Below are positions 34,582 through 41,919 of a DNA stretch of 41,919 nt, in pieces (the first letter of the stretch is position 1; each line of letters starts with the position of its first letter). The position numbers were made by a program, and so were the translations under genes. Source of the stretch: Bacteroidota bacterium (GTDB lineage Bacteria; Bacteroidota; Bacteroidia; M30B66); NCBI GenBank assembly GCA_027483445.1, contig JAIXUS010000062.1, positions 1-41,919 on the forward strand. The letters run 5' to 3'. Below the pieces are notes generated by a model. The model did not search any database, was not told the origin of the DNA, and was given only the letters and a program-made list of their open reading frames with translations.

Positions 34582-34699
34582 ATACTCCGCAAAACAGAGC
34601 CGCCCTCGCACGGCTTTTCCGCTCACGCTCACCCACACTCGCTCCTCACGCACTTCCCTCTCGCTCTCACTCCCACACTCGCTCTGTTTTGCGGGGTAT
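34582..34699. repeat. 19-bp inverted repeat with C/T-rich loop
   Basis: The left arm ATACTCCGCAAAACAGAGC (34582-34600) matches the reverse complement of 34681-34699 with one mismatch. The 80-nt interval is rich in CTC/CAC words (such as CTCACGCTCACCCACACTCG). The arms contain AAAACAGAG/CTCTGTTTT. It could be a non-coding structured element or the remnant of a repeat. Confidence 0.65.
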
Positions 34700-34732
34700 C
34701 CGCTACACCCGCTGGCGCATGCGCTACGCGAG

Positions 34733-34803
34733 TTGAAAGGTGAAAGGGAAAAGGCGAAAGGGGAAAGGGAAAAGGGGAAAGGGAAAAGTTGAAAGGGAAA
34801 GGC
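34733..34803 (+). repeat. G/A-only degenerate repeat tract
   Basis: About 70 nt of GAAAGG, GGGAAAAGG and GAAAAGTTG units, almost only purines on the plus strand. Likely a slippage-prone simple repeat, in the same style as the GACTAAA repeat at 334-354. Confidence 0.65.
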
Positions 34804-35002
34804 GTTGCCTTGAGACTGTCGATGGGCTTTTCGAAGGGTCCCGGTTAAGCGATAAATGTATTTCCGCTTCCAATCTTCTCCACCATTTGAAAACCACTTG
34901 TATTTTTGGTGTGGATATATAACGAATCTGTTTTATTTTTACTGCTAAAGTTATCTGACTCGAAAATACTACCGGTAAAACCTTTAAGGGTCGCATTTTT
35001 TT

Positions 35003-35362
35003 ATGAAAAATAAACTCCTTTTCCTGTGCTGTGTATTGCAGTGGTGCATTTGCTCGTCGCAAGGCTTACAGTATCGTTTAGCTCAGGTAAATAGTGAAGA
35101 CGAAGTCATCAAGAGGGAGAAATTCACAGTTTCCCTCAAGCCCGCTATTTTGCAAATTGTGTTGAGTAAAACTAAGGGGCTCGTTCGTTTTGAAATTGTA
35201 AATACCTTAAATGAGCCAATATTTGAAAATCAAATTGCCGGTCAGTCGTGGGAAATCAATTTGAAATCGCTGAACATGCAAAGCGGAATCTATTTCACCG
35301 AAATATCGGCTCTTGATGGCAGTAATACATTTAAAAACCGTCTGGTTTATGTTTCGGAATAA
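35003..35362 (+). CDS. Small secreted protein made mainly of a T9SS-like sorting domain
   Basis: The 119-residue protein has a signal peptide (MKNKLLFLCCVLQWCICSSQG). The rest resembles a T9SS C-terminal domain without any cargo: KTKGLVRFEIVNTLNEPIFEN, a spacer ending WEINLKSLNMQSGIYFTEIS, and FKNRLVYVSE. It lacks the YPNP entry motif. A short T9SS-associated protein or decayed cargo is possible. It shares 14 bp with the next gene, whose ATG lies inside it, so the two are co-transcribed. It is AT-rich relative to flanking genes. Confidence 0.65.
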   Translation: MKNKLLFLCCVLQWCICSSQGLQYRLAQVNSEDEVIKREKFTVSLKPAILQIVLSKTKGLVRFEIVNTLNEPIFENQIAGQSWEINLKSLNMQSGIYFTEISALDGSNTFKNRLVYVSE

Positions 35363-36878
35363 TCTATTTGCAGCGATTTCTTTTTCTTTAATGTTTTTGG
35401 GCATGAATGTACTGCATGCCCAAAAACAAGCGTATTCCCTGTATAATGGCGGTTATATTTATGGTATCAATGGCCCGGAGCCTTATCAAGGAACTATTTT
35501 AAAGTTTAACGACGATTCTTTAGAACAAATTATTGCTCCGGCCAATATGAGCTTGTCGGTAGGGTGGAGTAGAGCCGCATATTCCGATACGAACGGTGAT
35601 TTGGTATTTGCCAGCAACGGTTGGCGTTTGGTGAATCGCGAAGGTGAAATTTTATCGTATAAACTATGGGATTCCAGTATGAATCATCCCGGGAATTTGA
35701 GCGATTCTACCGATATTTTAGTACCCATGGGTCCTTTGTTTTTAGATGACCCAGGCAATCCGAATGGTGTTTATTTATTGTATGGGCAACACAAGCCCAT
35801 TAATTTTCCAAATTTTGGAGCCACGCTAGATTTAATATTTAGCTACGCTTATTTAGATGAACCCTCACGCAGTTTAGTTAGTCAAAACAATCACTTGCCT
35901 GTTGACACAACCTCTTTGGGCGATATGCAAGCCTGCCGTCATGCAAACGGCCGTGACTGGTGGATTATTAAACCCAAAATTTATGAAAATCAATACATTG
36001 TTGGCCTACTTGACCCTACAGGTTTTCATTTTGAAGAAGTAACCATTCCCGGTTTGAGTGCAGCGCGTCAGGCCAATACCTTTTCCCAATTTTCATTTGA
36101 GGGCAATCGTTTCGTGCATTACACCACTGCGGTCTCCCGCAATTTCCATGTATTCGATTTTGACCGTTGCACAGGCACTTTGAGCAATTTGCAAGTATTC
36201 GATGTGAGTGATTCGCTGATCTTGGGCAGTTTTCCTTTTTTTTGTTTGAGTCCCGATGGGAGTAAGGCGTATATGAAGCGAGCGCAAGTACTTAATCCAC
36301 CGCTAAGAGAGGGGATTTTGCAATATGACTTCAATTCGGGTTCTTTCACGTATTATGTGAGTGAACAAGGGGCGGCACCAATATTATCACCCAACGGTAA
36401 AACTGTGATTTTTGGTCATGCTACACTTGGTCCCAACGGAGTTCCAACAGAACGCTTTTTAAGTGAGATTATGAACCCAAATGAAGCAGGCCCCGCGTGT
36501 GAAGTAATGCAGAATAAGTATCCAATAAATAATAACCAAGCCTTTGCCATGAACTCCAATTATGCCAATTTTAAATTGGGCGCCTTGGAAGGCAGCGGCT
36601 GCGATACTTTGGGCTTAATTACACGGCATGTGAGTCCTGTAGCGAAACTCAAAGTATATCCCAATCCATCCTCTGAATATTTTACCATTGAAACAGACGG
36701 TTTATTGCCTGCAAAGCTAATGGTAAGAGATATTCATGGTAAAATAGTTTTGGAGCAAGCACTTACTTTAGTGCAAACAACGATTCGTGAACCATGGAAA
36801 GCATTACCGGCAGGCATTTACAGTTTAGAAGTGCAGCATAAGCAACAACGGGGAATGTTTAAGGTGGTGAAAGAATGA
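35349..36878 (+). CDS. T9SS-exported protein, beta-propeller-like
   Basis: The 509-residue protein has a signal peptide (MFRNNLFAAISFSLMFLGMNVLHAQ). The middle shows repeated strand patterns with conserved phrases such as SPDGSKAYMKRAQVLNP and ILSPNGKTVIFGHATLG, suggesting a WD40-like or six/seven-bladed propeller. The C-terminal T9SS domain starts LKVYPNPSSEYFTI and ends GIYSLEVQHKQQRGMFKVVKE. ATG 35349 is preferred to the frame start at 35313; it overlaps the preceding gene's stop by 14 bp. Codon use is clearly AT-richer than in neighbouring housekeeping genes. Function is unknown; cell-surface or secreted. Confidence 0.85.
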   Translation: MFRNNLFAAISFSLMFLGMNVLHAQKQAYSLYNGGYIYGINGPEPYQGTILKFNDDSLEQIIAPANMSLSVGWSRAAYSDTNGDLVFASNGWRLVNREGEILSYKLWDSSMNHPGNLSDSTDILVPMGPLFLDDPGNPNGVYLLYGQHKPINFPNFGATLDLIFSYAYLDEPSRSLVSQNNHLPVDTTSLGDMQACRHANGRDWWIIKPKIYENQYIVGLLDPTGFHFEEVTIPGLSAARQANTFSQFSFEGNRFVHYTTAVSRNFHVFDFDRCTGTLSNLQVFDVSDSLILGSFPFFCLSPDGSKAYMKRAQVLNPPLREGILQYDFNSGSFTYYVSEQGAAPILSPNGKTVIFGHATLGPNGVPTERFLSEIMNPNEAGPACEVMQNKYPINNNQAFAMNSNYANFKLGALEGSGCDTLGLITRHVSPVAKLKVYPNPSSEYFTIETDGLLPAKLMVRDIHGKIVLEQALTLVQTTIREPWKALPAGIYSLEVQHKQQRGMFKVVKE

Positions 36879-37166
36879 TTTGAGAAAAACCGCATGGGGT
36901 TCTAAGAGCTTTTTATAAAACCGCCGAACGATTTGCCAGTATTTACAAAAGGCTTCCAATGTGTGCTCCCTTTCAACTTTAAATTCATGGAGTGCATGCG
37001 ACGCTATGCGCCACCGATTGGAGCCGGCAGCGCCCGCCAGCGAAGCAAGGCGGGACTAAAGGCGGAAAGCGGGATGCCCGTTGATGCAGTTCAGCATACA
37101 CGAAAGCTTGACCGGGGCAGGCGCCCCAAAAATGCTGCACAGCCGGAGAGACGCCAATTTGAGGGT
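36879..37166. other. Gene-free stretch with three GC-rich hairpins
   Basis: Nothing gene-like was accepted here. Between 37028 and 37130 lie three short GC hairpins: CCCGCC/GGCGGG (37033-37038 with 37049-37054), CGGG/CCCG (37070-37073 with 37077-37080) and GGGGC/GCCCC (37114-37118 with 37123-37127). The GC content jumps against the AT-rich gene before it. It may be a REP-like element or a terminator region for the convergent operon. Confidence 0.5.
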
Positions 37167-38333
37167 TTACACTTTTTCCAGGGCCTGCATCAAATCGTCG
37201 CGAAGTAACGCCGGGTCTTCGATGCCGAGGTAAATACGTACGAGGTTCCAGGGAACGGGCGAATTGGTGTAGGATACCGACTGCGATTGGCCGCAAACAG
37301 GGAAGGCGAGCGACTCGTAACCGCCCCAGGAACAGGCCAGTAGAAAATGCCTGAGGCTGTCGCAAAAGCGCTCAACGCCTTCGGGACTATCGGTTTTGAT
37401 GGCGATACTGAACATGCCGGCACAGCGTTTCATTTGTTTTTGGGCCAATGTGCGTTGCGGATTTTGGCTCGAGAAAGGCCAGTAAACGTGCTCAACTTTA
37501 GGGTGTTGCTCCAATTCGGGAATGATTAGCGCCGCGGTGTCGGCTGAGCGATTGGCCCTCAGTTCCAGGGTGCGCAATCCGCGCATCAGTAACCAGGCAT
37601 CGTTGGGCGAAATGGATGGGCCAAGGGTCATCCACTCCTGTGCAAACAGTTTGGAAATGTGCGCCTTAGAGCCACAAATAGCGCCGGCAACCACATCGGA
37701 ATGTCCGTTTAAAAACTTGGTCGCCGAATGAACCACCAGATCAATGCCCAAAGTATGCGGCTGCTGAAATAGCGGCGAAGAATAGCTGTTGTCGATAATG
37801 CTGATGAGCTTGTTGGCTTTGGCAAAGGCGGCCACGGCGGCAATATCCTGCAACTCGAAGGTCATGGAGTTGGGGCTCTCAATAAACACCATTTTGGTAT
37901 TGCTGCGCCTTGCGGCCTCGAACGATTCGATTTCGCGTCCATCAATAAAGCTGGTTTCTACGCCAAAGCGTCGCAAGAGTGTGTTGAGCAGCTTATAGGT
38001 CCAACTGTAAGGCTTCTGCACGCAAATCACATGATCGCCTGCCTGCAGGAATCCCATTACCGCTATGGCCACAGCCGCCGAGCCTGAACCACACACCAGG
38101 GCATCTTCGCAGGCTTCGAGGGCCGCTAACTTTTGCCGAAGCATGGCCACGGTGGGATTGAAGCCGCGGGTGTAAAAAGGCGTTCCGAACTCATCGCCAA
38201 GGGCTTCGCGCATGGCCGCTACCGTTGGAAAGGCAAAATTGGAGCTTTGCACAATGGCCGGCGATACAGCGTTGTAATAGTCGGCGCGTGTTTCGCCCAG
38301 TTGGCTGAGGATTTCAGAAAGGGTAGGCTCCAT
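37167..38333 (-). CDS. Cys/Met-metabolism PLP enzyme (trans-sulfuration type)
   Basis: A 388-residue cytoplasmic fold-type I PLP enzyme of the cystathionine gamma-synthase / cystathionine lyase / methionine gamma-lyase family. The internal-aldimine lysine is K206 in HSATKFLNGHSDVVAG, D181 (ISIIDNSYSSPLFQQP) contacts the PLP pyridine, and YTRGFNP (54-60) and Y109 bind phosphate and ring. The C-terminal signature WGGYESLAFP (SLG-type substrate region) is present. Exact activity cannot be fixed. The gene follows the acyltransferase after 3 nt, the last gene of the operon. Its length is normal. Confidence 0.87.
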   Translation of the reverse strand: MEPTLSEILSQLGETRADYYNAVSPAIVQSSNFAFPTVAAMREALGDEFGTPFYTRGFNPTVAMLRQKLAALEACEDALVCGSGSAAVAIAVMGFLQAGDHVICVQKPYSWTYKLLNTLLRRFGVETSFIDGREIESFEAARRSNTKMVFIESPNSMTFELQDIAAVAAFAKANKLISIIDNSYSSPLFQQPHTLGIDLVVHSATKFLNGHSDVVAGAICGSKAHISKLFAQEWMTLGPSISPNDAWLLMRGLRTLELRANRSADTAALIIPELEQHPKVEHVYWPFSSQNPQRTLAQKQMKRCAGMFSIAIKTDSPEGVERFCDSLRHFLLACSWGGYESLAFPVCGQSQSVSYTNSPVPWNLVRIYLGIEDPALLRDDLMQALEKV

Positions 38334-38336
38334 AGT

Positions 38337-39470
38337 TCAGGGTTTTTTGGCCGGGTAAAAATAGCGACGAAGGGCGTGGATTTTTTTCTCCATCACCTCG
38401 TAGCTGCCCACCGCGAGCAACAGGGTAAGCAGAAAAATTAAGGTCGGGTTAAGCACGAACACCTGAAATGGGGTTTCGGCCAAACCCCAGCGTTTCATGC
38501 TGGGCACCAGCAGGGTAAGCACCAATCCGTGGTAGCAATACAGGCCTAATGAAAGCTGTCCTAAGTAGCTAAGCTGAGGAAAACTGCCCATAGGAATAAG
38601 TGGCCTCTTGGAAAAGCTCTGCTCGAGAATAAACACCGCGAAAAAGAGCGAAAACACCTGCTTTTCGATGACCACCGGCCAGCCGGCATTGAACCAGTCG
38701 AAATAATAAATGAGCAGCAAGAGCAACAGGAGGTAGAACAATAGTGCGTTGAGTCGCGACATGTTTTCGAACAGGCCCCTGAATTTTGAGGAACGGAATG
38801 CGAGGGTTGCCGCAAGTGCTCCGGTGCCAAAGTTGCCGAGCATGCTCATGGTGTGAAAGGCAAGGTGGTCGTTACTGTTGAGATACACAGCTCGAAAAAC
38901 AAGAGAGCTTAGCATCATCAATAAACAAATACGCACCAGGTGTTTTTTCAGAAAGCGCAGTACAAAAGCCCAGAACAGGTAAAATTGCTCTTCCACTGCG
39001 ATTGACCAGAAGAATACCAACAGGAACAGAAAGTTTTGTCCGTACTCAACGATATACAAGTTAGAGATGAATAGCAGGAAGACTTTCAGCGGCGGCAGCG
39101 ATTCAAGGCTGAGTTGATTTTCTAAAAGGGCATGACCTCCATACACCACAAAAAGCAGCAAGAAGTAGAGTGGCCAAAGGCGGATGCCCCTGCGGATCAG
39201 GAAGAGGCCCGGGTGGAAGGTTCCGGTTTTTTTCCATTCTTCGAGGGCCAGCCAGGTGAGCAAAAAGGCGGAGAGCACAAAGAAGTAGTCGAGCCCCAGG
39301 AAACCGGCTTTGAGCGACACGCTTACGAAATGAAATTCTGCCGAATCGGAAATCTTGGCATTGGTCGTGAAAAAGCAATGGGCCAGAAAAACATGGAAGA
39401 ACCCCAAAAAGCGCGTGGAATCGAGGTTGGCGAAATAACTTCGGCTGCTTTTTTCAGTGTGCATTTTCAT
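38337..39470 (-). CDS. Membrane acyltransferase, OafA/YrhL family
   Basis: A 377-residue multi-pass membrane protein of acyltransferase family 3, which moves acyl groups to sugars of surface polysaccharides or other extracytoplasmic acceptors. Signs are N-terminal STRFLGFFHVFLAHCFF with the catalytic-type His, GLDYFFVLSAFLLTWLALEEW, IRRGIRLWPLYF, and SIAVEEQFYLFW, plus about ten hydrophobic segments. The ATG at 39470 (39464 is an alternative two codons downstream) lies inside the 3' end of the FAD gene, a 17-bp overlap; the open frame running up to 39662 is a shadow of the FAD gene. It is the middle gene of a three-gene operon. Confidence 0.82.
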   Translation of the reverse strand: MKMHTEKSSRSYFANLDSTRFLGFFHVFLAHCFFTTNAKISDSAEFHFVSVSLKAGFLGLDYFFVLSAFLLTWLALEEWKKTGTFHPGLFLIRRGIRLWPLYFLLLFVVYGGHALLENQLSLESLPPLKVFLLFISNLYIVEYGQNFLFLLVFFWSIAVEEQFYLFWAFVLRFLKKHLVRICLLMMLSSLVFRAVYLNSNDHLAFHTMSMLGNFGTGALAATLAFRSSKFRGLFENMSRLNALLFYLLLLLLLIYYFDWFNAGWPVVIEKQVFSLFFAVFILEQSFSKRPLIPMGSFPQLSYLGQLSLGLYCYHGLVLTLLVPSMKRWGLAETPFQVFVLNPTLIFLLTLLLAVGSYEVMEKKIHALRRYFYPAKKP

Positions 39471-40509
39471 AGAAGCGTTCGATGCGCACATCGCTGGGCA
39501 GCGGCTTGTTGAGCAACAGGAAGTCGAAAAATTCCTTGGCCAATAAAGGGGCCAATAACACCCCTTTGGTACCCATTCCGTTAAACAGGTAATGCCCGCG
39601 CTTATGCGGAAGCTCACCGAGAATAGGGCGGCGGTCGGGAACTGTTGGTCTGATTCCGGCATCCTGGTGAATGATGGTAAAAGGACACTTTATCATACTC
39701 TGTAGCGCAAGTATGAGCTCGGCGCGCTTTTCCAGCGTAGGCTGGTCGTTGGTCTGCCGCCATGCATAAGTGCTTCCTACCCGAAAGCGACCGTTTCCTA
39801 ACGGCACCATGTATACCTTGCCGTTGATGATGCGTTGAGGCAGCTCAGGTGCCTCGATGATGAGCACCTCACCTTTTGCCGGGTTTAGCAGGTTTGATGG
39901 CAGGTCGCTTCGCCCCTGGAGCAGGTATCCTTCGGCGAAGACCACTTTTTCGAAGCTTAATGAGGCCCACTCCCAGCCCTTTTCACTGCGTTCCCAGTGC
40001 TGGGTTGGAGAGAGCTCTTCGATGAGGAGTCCGCTGTTTTTTAGATGTCTTCGTAATGCATCAACAAAGCGTTCGGTTTCGATAAATCCGGCCTCGGGCA
40101 CCTCCGAAATGCCAAAAGGAGCATGCAGTGTAGTGCTTAGACTGGGGTTTACAGCAGGGCCAAGGAAGGCGCCAACTCCGGCCTGGCCGAGTTTGCTTTC
40201 CCAACTGTGTTTCTCGGCTTCGCTGCCATGGATGCGCCACATGCCAATTGGGTGGTAGAAGGGCTCATTGAGCATCGATTGCGCTGCGGCATAGCAGGCT
40301 TTTGCCTCCTGAAGTGAGGCTGAAGCCCTCCAGCCTTCTGCAACTTTGCGAAACACCACCGGATTAAACAAGCCGGCAGCCACACGGGTGCTTCGCGAGT
40401 TGGAAGGGCTGTCGGCGAGGCGGAAATCTATTCCACGCCTGAGCGCTTCCAGGGCCAAACAGCTCCCGGCAATGCCTTGTCCAACGATGAGCAATGGAAT
40501 AGTTTTCAC
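39454..40509 (-). CDS. FAD-dependent oxidoreductase, D-amino-acid/glycine oxidase (DAO) type
   Basis: A 351-residue protein of the DAO family. The dinucleotide motif VGQGIAGSCLALEAL is at 9-23, the family-typical RVAAGLFNPVVFRK follows, and the C-terminal FAD segment is DAGIRPTVPDRRPILGELP with LFNGMGTKGVLLAP. The substrate side (residues 70-200) is not recognised. It resembles the MnmC C-terminal oxidase or glycine/sarcosine oxidases. The start is GTG at 40509, since no ATG is available near; a TACATTTA box lies upstream (40514-40521). First gene of the operon with the acyltransferase and the PLP enzyme. A pathway for modifying an amino acid or small metabolite is possible but unproven. Confidence 0.8.
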   Translation of the reverse strand: MKTIPLLIVGQGIAGSCLALEALRRGIDFRLADSPSNSRSTRVAAGLFNPVVFRKVAEGWRASASLQEAKACYAAAQSMLNEPFYHPIGMWRIHGSEAEKHSWESKLGQAGVGAFLGPAVNPSLSTTLHAPFGISEVPEAGFIETERFVDALRRHLKNSGLLIEELSPTQHWERSEKGWEWASLSFEKVVFAEGYLLQGRSDLPSNLLNPAKGEVLIIEAPELPQRIINGKVYMVPLGNGRFRVGSTYAWRQTNDQPTLEKRAELILALQSMIKCPFTIIHQDAGIRPTVPDRRPILGELPHKRGHYLFNGMGTKGVLLAPLLAKEFFDFLLLNKPLPSDVRIERFYENAH

Positions 40510-40580
40510 GGCCTAAATGTAGCGAGAAGCGGCTTTATTGTTACGTCGATGCCAGCGGGCGCTTTGTGACTTTGCTTGTG

Positions 40581-40588
40581 TATCTTTG
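40581..40588 (+). promoter_or_regulatory. -7-like box in front of plsC-type gene
   Basis: TATCTTTG matches TAnnTTTG but ends only 3 nt before the GTG at 40592. If it is the true -7 box, the mRNA would have almost no leader. If the gene starts at the TTG at 40538 the match is by chance. Confidence 0.25.
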
Positions 40589-40591
40589 GCC

Positions 40592-41347
40592 GTGCTTCGA
40601 ATTTTACAGTACCTCTTTTTCATTCCTTATTGGATTTGGCTGATCCTCGTATTTCTTGCCTTTTTGGTGAGTTCGAGTGTGATTGGGATTCTCCTCATTC
40701 CGCTCCTAGGCCGCAAGGCACACCAGCCAATGATGGCGGTGTATAAATTTTGGTCGGCCTTCTTTTTTGCGGCGGCACTCATTCGGGTGAAGGTGAAAAA
40801 CCGAGAACGCTTGTACAATCACCTGCCGGCTATTGTGGTGTGCAACCATGGCTCTAATGCCGATATGTTTTTCGGGGCATACTCCATGCCTTTGAGCATT
40901 AAGCCTTTGGCCAAGGTGCAATTGAAGAAAATGCCGCTTCTGGGTTTCCTTTTCAGTACGGTATGTGTGCTGGTCGACCGCAGTAGCAAGGAATCGCGCG
41001 AGAAGAGTTCGCGTGCGATGCTTGAGGAATTGCAGCGTGGAAACACTATTTTTATTTTTCCCGAAGGCACACGAAATACGGGCAAGGCGCCCTTGAATGC
41101 GTTTTATGATGGGGCTTTCCGCTTTGCCATCGAAACCGGTTACCCCGTTGTAGCCTTGTGTACGATCAATGCTAGAACAGTGGTGCCTTCGGATGGCCTT
41201 CGCGTTAAACCCGGTAACGTTACGCTACAATACCTGGGGCCTTACCCAACAAAGGATCTCGGCAAAGACGATGTTGAAAGCCTGAAAGCGCAGGTGTGGG
41301 CCGACATGGATGATGTTCTGCGGACTCAGGATAAGCTTTTTAGGTAG
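40592..41347 (+). CDS. 1-acyl-sn-glycerol-3-phosphate acyltransferase (PlsC-like)
   Basis: It transfers an acyl chain to lysophosphatidic acid in phospholipid synthesis, at the inner membrane. The 251-residue protein has an N-terminal hydrophobic region (about 1-45), the catalytic H(X)4D motif NHGSNADMFFG (H86, D91), PLAKVQLKKMPLLGF, and the glycerol-phosphate binding FPEGTRN (about 156-162) followed by GAFRFAIETGYPVV. Start choice: GTG 40592 gives MLRILQYLFFIPYW, like other Bacteroidota PlsC; the longer frame from TTG 40538 adds 18 unlikely residues. Divergent from the FAD-oxidoreductase operon. It could act on lysophospholipids other than LPA. Confidence 0.85.
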   Translation: MLRILQYLFFIPYWIWLILVFLAFLVSSSVIGILLIPLLGRKAHQPMMAVYKFWSAFFFAAALIRVKVKNRERLYNHLPAIVVCNHGSNADMFFGAYSMPLSIKPLAKVQLKKMPLLGFLFSTVCVLVDRSSKESREKSSRAMLEELQRGNTIFIFPEGTRNTGKAPLNAFYDGAFRFAIETGYPVVALCTINARTVVPSDGLRVKPGNVTLQYLGPYPTKDLGKDDVESLKAQVWADMDDVLRTQDKLFR

Positions 41348-41575
41348 TTGATCAATTAAGTGGTATCGGTTATTAGGAATTGATTTCTTCCTGGAAGCTG
41401 TATGAGTTTATAATTCAGCAAGAATGTTTTTGTACGAAAGTGGTTAAAAGTGAATTGCAAATTCGCTGATGTTCGGAGCGACATTACATCTGCGCAGCAA
41501 GTATGAATACTTACAAGAAAAAACTCACTATTCATAAATGCCGCTCAACAGAAAGAGTCGCCAAACCAAGATATT

Positions 41576-41808
41576 TCCGCCTTTTTACCATTGCAGTATC
41601 GTATATCTCCCGCGGAGTTAAACCAGAGAGGCTTGTTCTCTGCTCAGTCTTACCTAAAACTATCTTGCCCCCTAAAAACTCCGCTTGACCAATAAAGTAT
41701 CTTCTCTCCCGCTGAAGGTCAGAGTGAGAGCGATTCACGCCATTGATGGCAACTCTCTTTCACCATTAAACTCCGTTTTACCATGAAGTATCATCTTTCT
41801 CCCGCGGA
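41576..41808 (+). repeat. Three dispersed copies of a ~40-bp repeat
   Basis: Copies start at 41576 (to about 41617), 41680 (to about 41717) and 41772 (to about 41808). The common pattern is TCCG, a T-rich patch, ACCAT or ACCAA, AAGTATC, a pyrimidine patch, TCTCCCGCGGAG (the second copy has GCTGAAG). TCCGC and GCGGA at the ends make each unit a possible small hairpin. Spacing between copies is about 104 and 92 bp. Confidence 0.6.
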
Positions 41809-41852
41809 GAGAGGTACTGTCTTAACATGCAAATAAAATTGCAAAAAAACTT

Positions 41853-41860
41853 TACCTTTG
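41853..41860 (+). promoter_or_regulatory. Outward-facing -7 box near the window end
   Basis: TACCTTTG matches TAnnTTTG. It probably belongs to a gene that begins after the window. A TTG at 41839-41841 is too close (11 nt) to be the usual -33. Confidence 0.35.
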
Positions 41861-41919
41861 AATCAGACCAAAGAAGACACACTTCGAGTTTTCGACGGGT
41901 GTTTATCTTGCGTAGCCCT

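Larger units (their letters stand above)
34460..35002. other. Gene-free stretch with large inverted repeat and purine tract
   Basis: No convincing gene lies in these 543 nt. They contain a 19-bp inverted repeat (34582-34600 with 34681-34699) enclosing an 80-nt C/T-rich loop, followed by a G/A-only tract (34733-34803). Composition then turns AT-rich towards the next gene. A -33/-7 pair for that gene was not clearly found. Confidence 0.6.
41348..41919. other. Gene-free 3' end with three-copy repeat and outward promoter
   Basis: I accept no gene here; the two short open frames (41503-41688 plus strand and 41532-41738 minus strand) run through the repeats and show no protein features. Three diverged copies of a unit of about 40 bp lie at 41576, 41680 and 41772. 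A TACCTTTG box (41853-41860) on the plus strand is probably the promoter of a gene beyond the window end. Confidence 0.55.

Noticed and set aside
34504-34743. 79-codon open frame in the gap after the serpin
   Set aside because: It runs through the inverted repeat and its Pro/His/Leu-rich composition follows the C/T-rich loop; no start context.
36933-37208. 91-codon plus-strand open frame
   Set aside because: It crosses the GC hairpin cluster and ends inside the convergent PLP-enzyme gene; Arg/Ala-rich with no family resemblance.
41503-41738. Short open frames on both strands at the window end
   Set aside because: They run through the three-copy repeat, have no recognisable motif and differ in frame between copies.
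41576-41808. CRISPR array
   Set aside because: Only three diverged copies with spacers of unequal length (about 62 and 54 nt) and no cas genes nearby.

Overview
The window looks like chromosomal DNA of a Bacteroidota member, most likely a marine or freshwater Flavobacteriales-type organism with moderate GC. Reasons: several large secreted proteins end in a type IX secretion (T9SS) sorting domain with a 'YPNP' motif; Bacteroidota-type promoter elements (TAnnTTTG) precede several genes; and the isocitrate dehydrogenase (eukaryote-like type), the long isoleucyl-tRNA synthetase and the zinc-ligand-poor DksA-like protein are the Bacteroidota versions. I cannot name a species. I see no rRNA, tRNA, transposase, integrase, prophage or CRISPR array.

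Layout: (1) 1-387, a gene-free leader with two hairpins and simple repeats. (2) 388-6026, dusB and thiL, a helical protein on the other strand, a small secreted protein, an acidic-repeat lipoprotein and a UPF0173 hydrolase. (3) 6023-13875, mostly minus strand: hutU with an overlapping small Cys-rich DUF5522 protein, a PLP-dependent deaminase (plus strand), a patatin-like outer-membrane protein, and the tyrosine-catabolic pair hmgA-hppD. (4) 14007-20518, two large T9SS-exported proteins on the minus strand. (5) 20664-29050, housekeeping: nadB, icd, an alpha/beta hydrolase, and the tight cluster ileS / dksA-like / lspA. (6) 29060-37166, more accessory: a C-terminally short beta-mannosidase behind a striking palindrome, cutC, a DUF6922/AbiEii-type toxin-antitoxin-like pair, a secreted serpin, then an AT-richer island with a sorting-domain-only mini-protein overlapping another T9SS cargo gene. 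Structured intergenic DNA separates these. (7) 37167-41347, a three-gene minus-strand operon (FAD oxidoreductase, membrane acyltransferase, trans-sulfuration-type PLP enzyme) divergent from a plsC-like acyltransferase. (8) 41348-41919, no gene, but three diverged copies of a repeat of about 40 bp and a promoter-like site facing out of the window.

The genes support tRNA modification and charging, cofactor synthesis (thiamine, NAD), the TCA cycle, histidine and tyrosine breakdown, lipoprotein maturation and phospholipid synthesis, plus surface or secreted proteins. Four convergent gene pairs overlap at their 3' ends, so the chromosome is compact there. I found no clear multi-gene system of an undescribed type. 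The best leads are the DUF6922/AbiEii pair, the three-gene FAD/acyltransferase/PLP operon, the palindrome before the beta-mannosidase, the hutU-DUF5522 coupling and the structured intergenic repeats.
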